Source: Oscillospiraceae bacterium
GTDB lineage: Bacteria; Bacillota; Clostridia; Oscillospirales; Ruminococcaceae
Direction: 5' to 3'
NCBI GenBank assembly: GCA_902362965.1
Contig: CABIYQ010000010.1
Location: 35,222-99,221, forward strand
DNA: 64,000 nt
The notes beneath the pieces were generated by a model, which was not told the origin of the DNA, did not search any database, and saw only the letters and a list, made by a program, of their open reading frames with translations. The first letter of the stretch is position 1; every line of letters starts with the position of its first letter. Below are positions 63,460-64,000 of this stretch, one piece after another. The position numbers were made by a program, and so were the translations under genes.

Positions 63460-63816
63460 GTGACTGCTACAGAACGCAGAGAAGAAATTATGAAAATTCT
63501 CGTGGCAAGAAGATATGAGACAATGAGCGTACTTGCCGCAGAATTAGGCGTGACAACACGCACGATCCGCAGCGATGTATTAAAGCTCACAGCTGAGTAC
63601 CCTCTTTAAACAACTCGCGGAAATGGCGGCGGTGTGTCTGTTCCGAATGATTATCATCCATACAAAAATAAATTGTCATTGGAACAGATAAAGGTTTTGG
63701 AACAACTAATGGAAACGGCAGATGAATACCAATCTGAAGTTGTCCGCCAGATTCTTGCAGAATTTAGTTATCTTCCCTATCGTCAAAAACATAGCAAAAA
63801 GGAGGTCAACCCATGA
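63460..63816 (+). pseudogene. HTH_11/DeoR-like regulator broken by an in-frame TAA
   Basis: GTG at 63460 with AGGAGG 9 nt upstream opens TATERREEIMKILVARRYET and VLAAELGVTTRTIRSDVLKL, a winged-helix of the DeoR/HTH_11 type. TAA at 63607-63609 interrupts; in the same frame TTRGNGGGVSVPNDYHPY and LEQLMETADEYQSEVVRQIL follow to 63816. A one-base change (for example GAA to TAA before TTRGNGG) explains the stop. Confidence 0.7.
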
Positions 63817-63887
63817 GCCAAATCAAATTGTTACTGGACATCACCGCAGATGTCCGCCACCTCGGAGACAGTCTGGATGGACCATAG
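63813..63887 (+). pseudogene. Truncated small mobile-element ORF
   Basis: ATG overlapping the preceding stop, with AAAGGAGG upstream, encodes MSQIKLLLDITADVRHLGDS and LDGP, then stops. It looks like the start of the short coiled proteins encoded after such HTH genes in conjugative elements; the rest is missing. The last ~110 bases of the window show no gene. Confidence 0.45.
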
Positions 63888-64000
63888 TCAATAATCTGGA
63901 CACAAAAAGGCGAAAAGAATTAAGAAGAAAGTAAAGATTTTTCAAAATGAATGGGCGACAAATAATTAATAGCCGAGTGAATGCGATTAAGATTATAAAA

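Noticed and set aside
57779..63610. Stop-codon reassignment as an explanation for the in-frame TAG and TAA
   Set aside because: Both stops are used normally elsewhere in the window, so local mutation is simpler.
1..64000. CRISPR array, tRNA, rRNA or insertion sequence with terminal repeats
   Set aside because: No regularly spaced repeats, cloverleaf or transposase reading frame was recognised by eye; weak tRNA-like folds were not pursued.

Overview
The window reads as chromosomal DNA of a low-GC, spore-forming-lineage Firmicute of the Ruminococcus/Oscillospiraceae type. The basis is the smc-rnc-plsX and infC-rpmI-rplT gene orders, a SpoIIR homologue, dockerin modules on secreted proteins, a DUF3793 protein, strong sigma-A-like promoters (TTGACA-N17-TATAAT) and AT-rich spacers. 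The genus is an inference; no rRNA or tRNA gene was recognised.

Layout. 1-14.5 kb: a dense, mostly minus-strand housekeeping block (smc, Elp3-like radical SAM, rnc, plsX, trmFO, topA, dprA, a SpoU rRNA methylase, rplT-rpmI-infC with an attenuated leader, spoIIR) and a BspA-like LRR surface protein. 14.8-17.7 kb: a DUF3048 lipoprotein and an Lsa-type ABC-F gene behind a 6-codon leader peptide and an attenuator. 18-22.9 kb: methionine/C1 genes metF and metE with a LysR regulator. 23-26 kb: a secreted lectin-M23 peptidase, then a DUF3793-flavodoxin operon with a DtxR-like operator. 26-31.6 kb: minus-strand upp, rpiB, tsaB, tsaE, fhs and a DUF368 membrane protein. 31.8-38.7 kb: metal module (P1B ATPase, CsoR) and a heterodimeric ABC exporter with a TetR regulator. 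38.9-46.2 kb: two-component system with an ABC ATPase-permease fusion, an aldo/keto reductase and a secreted flavodoxin-dockerin protein. 46.3-52.8 kb: LysR, a Crp/Fnr regulator divergent from ferredoxin-hcp, and a thioredoxin-domain protein. 53-64 kb: a graveyard of mobile DNA and broken genes (integrase, RHH protein, phage primase, family A polymerase, truncated transglutaminase-dockerin protein, two genes broken by in-frame stops, frameshifted ImmA/IrrE) among apparently intact XRE-Fic and XRE modules.

The observation I rate highest is a repeated translation-start design. In topA, fhs and the DUF368 gene the only good Shine-Dalgarno sequence lies 34-38 nt from the AUG, and a hairpin of 20-27 nt fills most of the gap. 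Folding it would leave an effective spacing of about 12-15 nt. Other regulatory signals readable by eye are the ABC-F leader-peptide attenuator, an AUU start in infC, a DtxR-like palindrome shared by the flavodoxin operon and the ABC exporter, autoregulatory operators at tetR, csoR and xre-fic, and 11-bp phased repeats between the response regulator and its ABC target.
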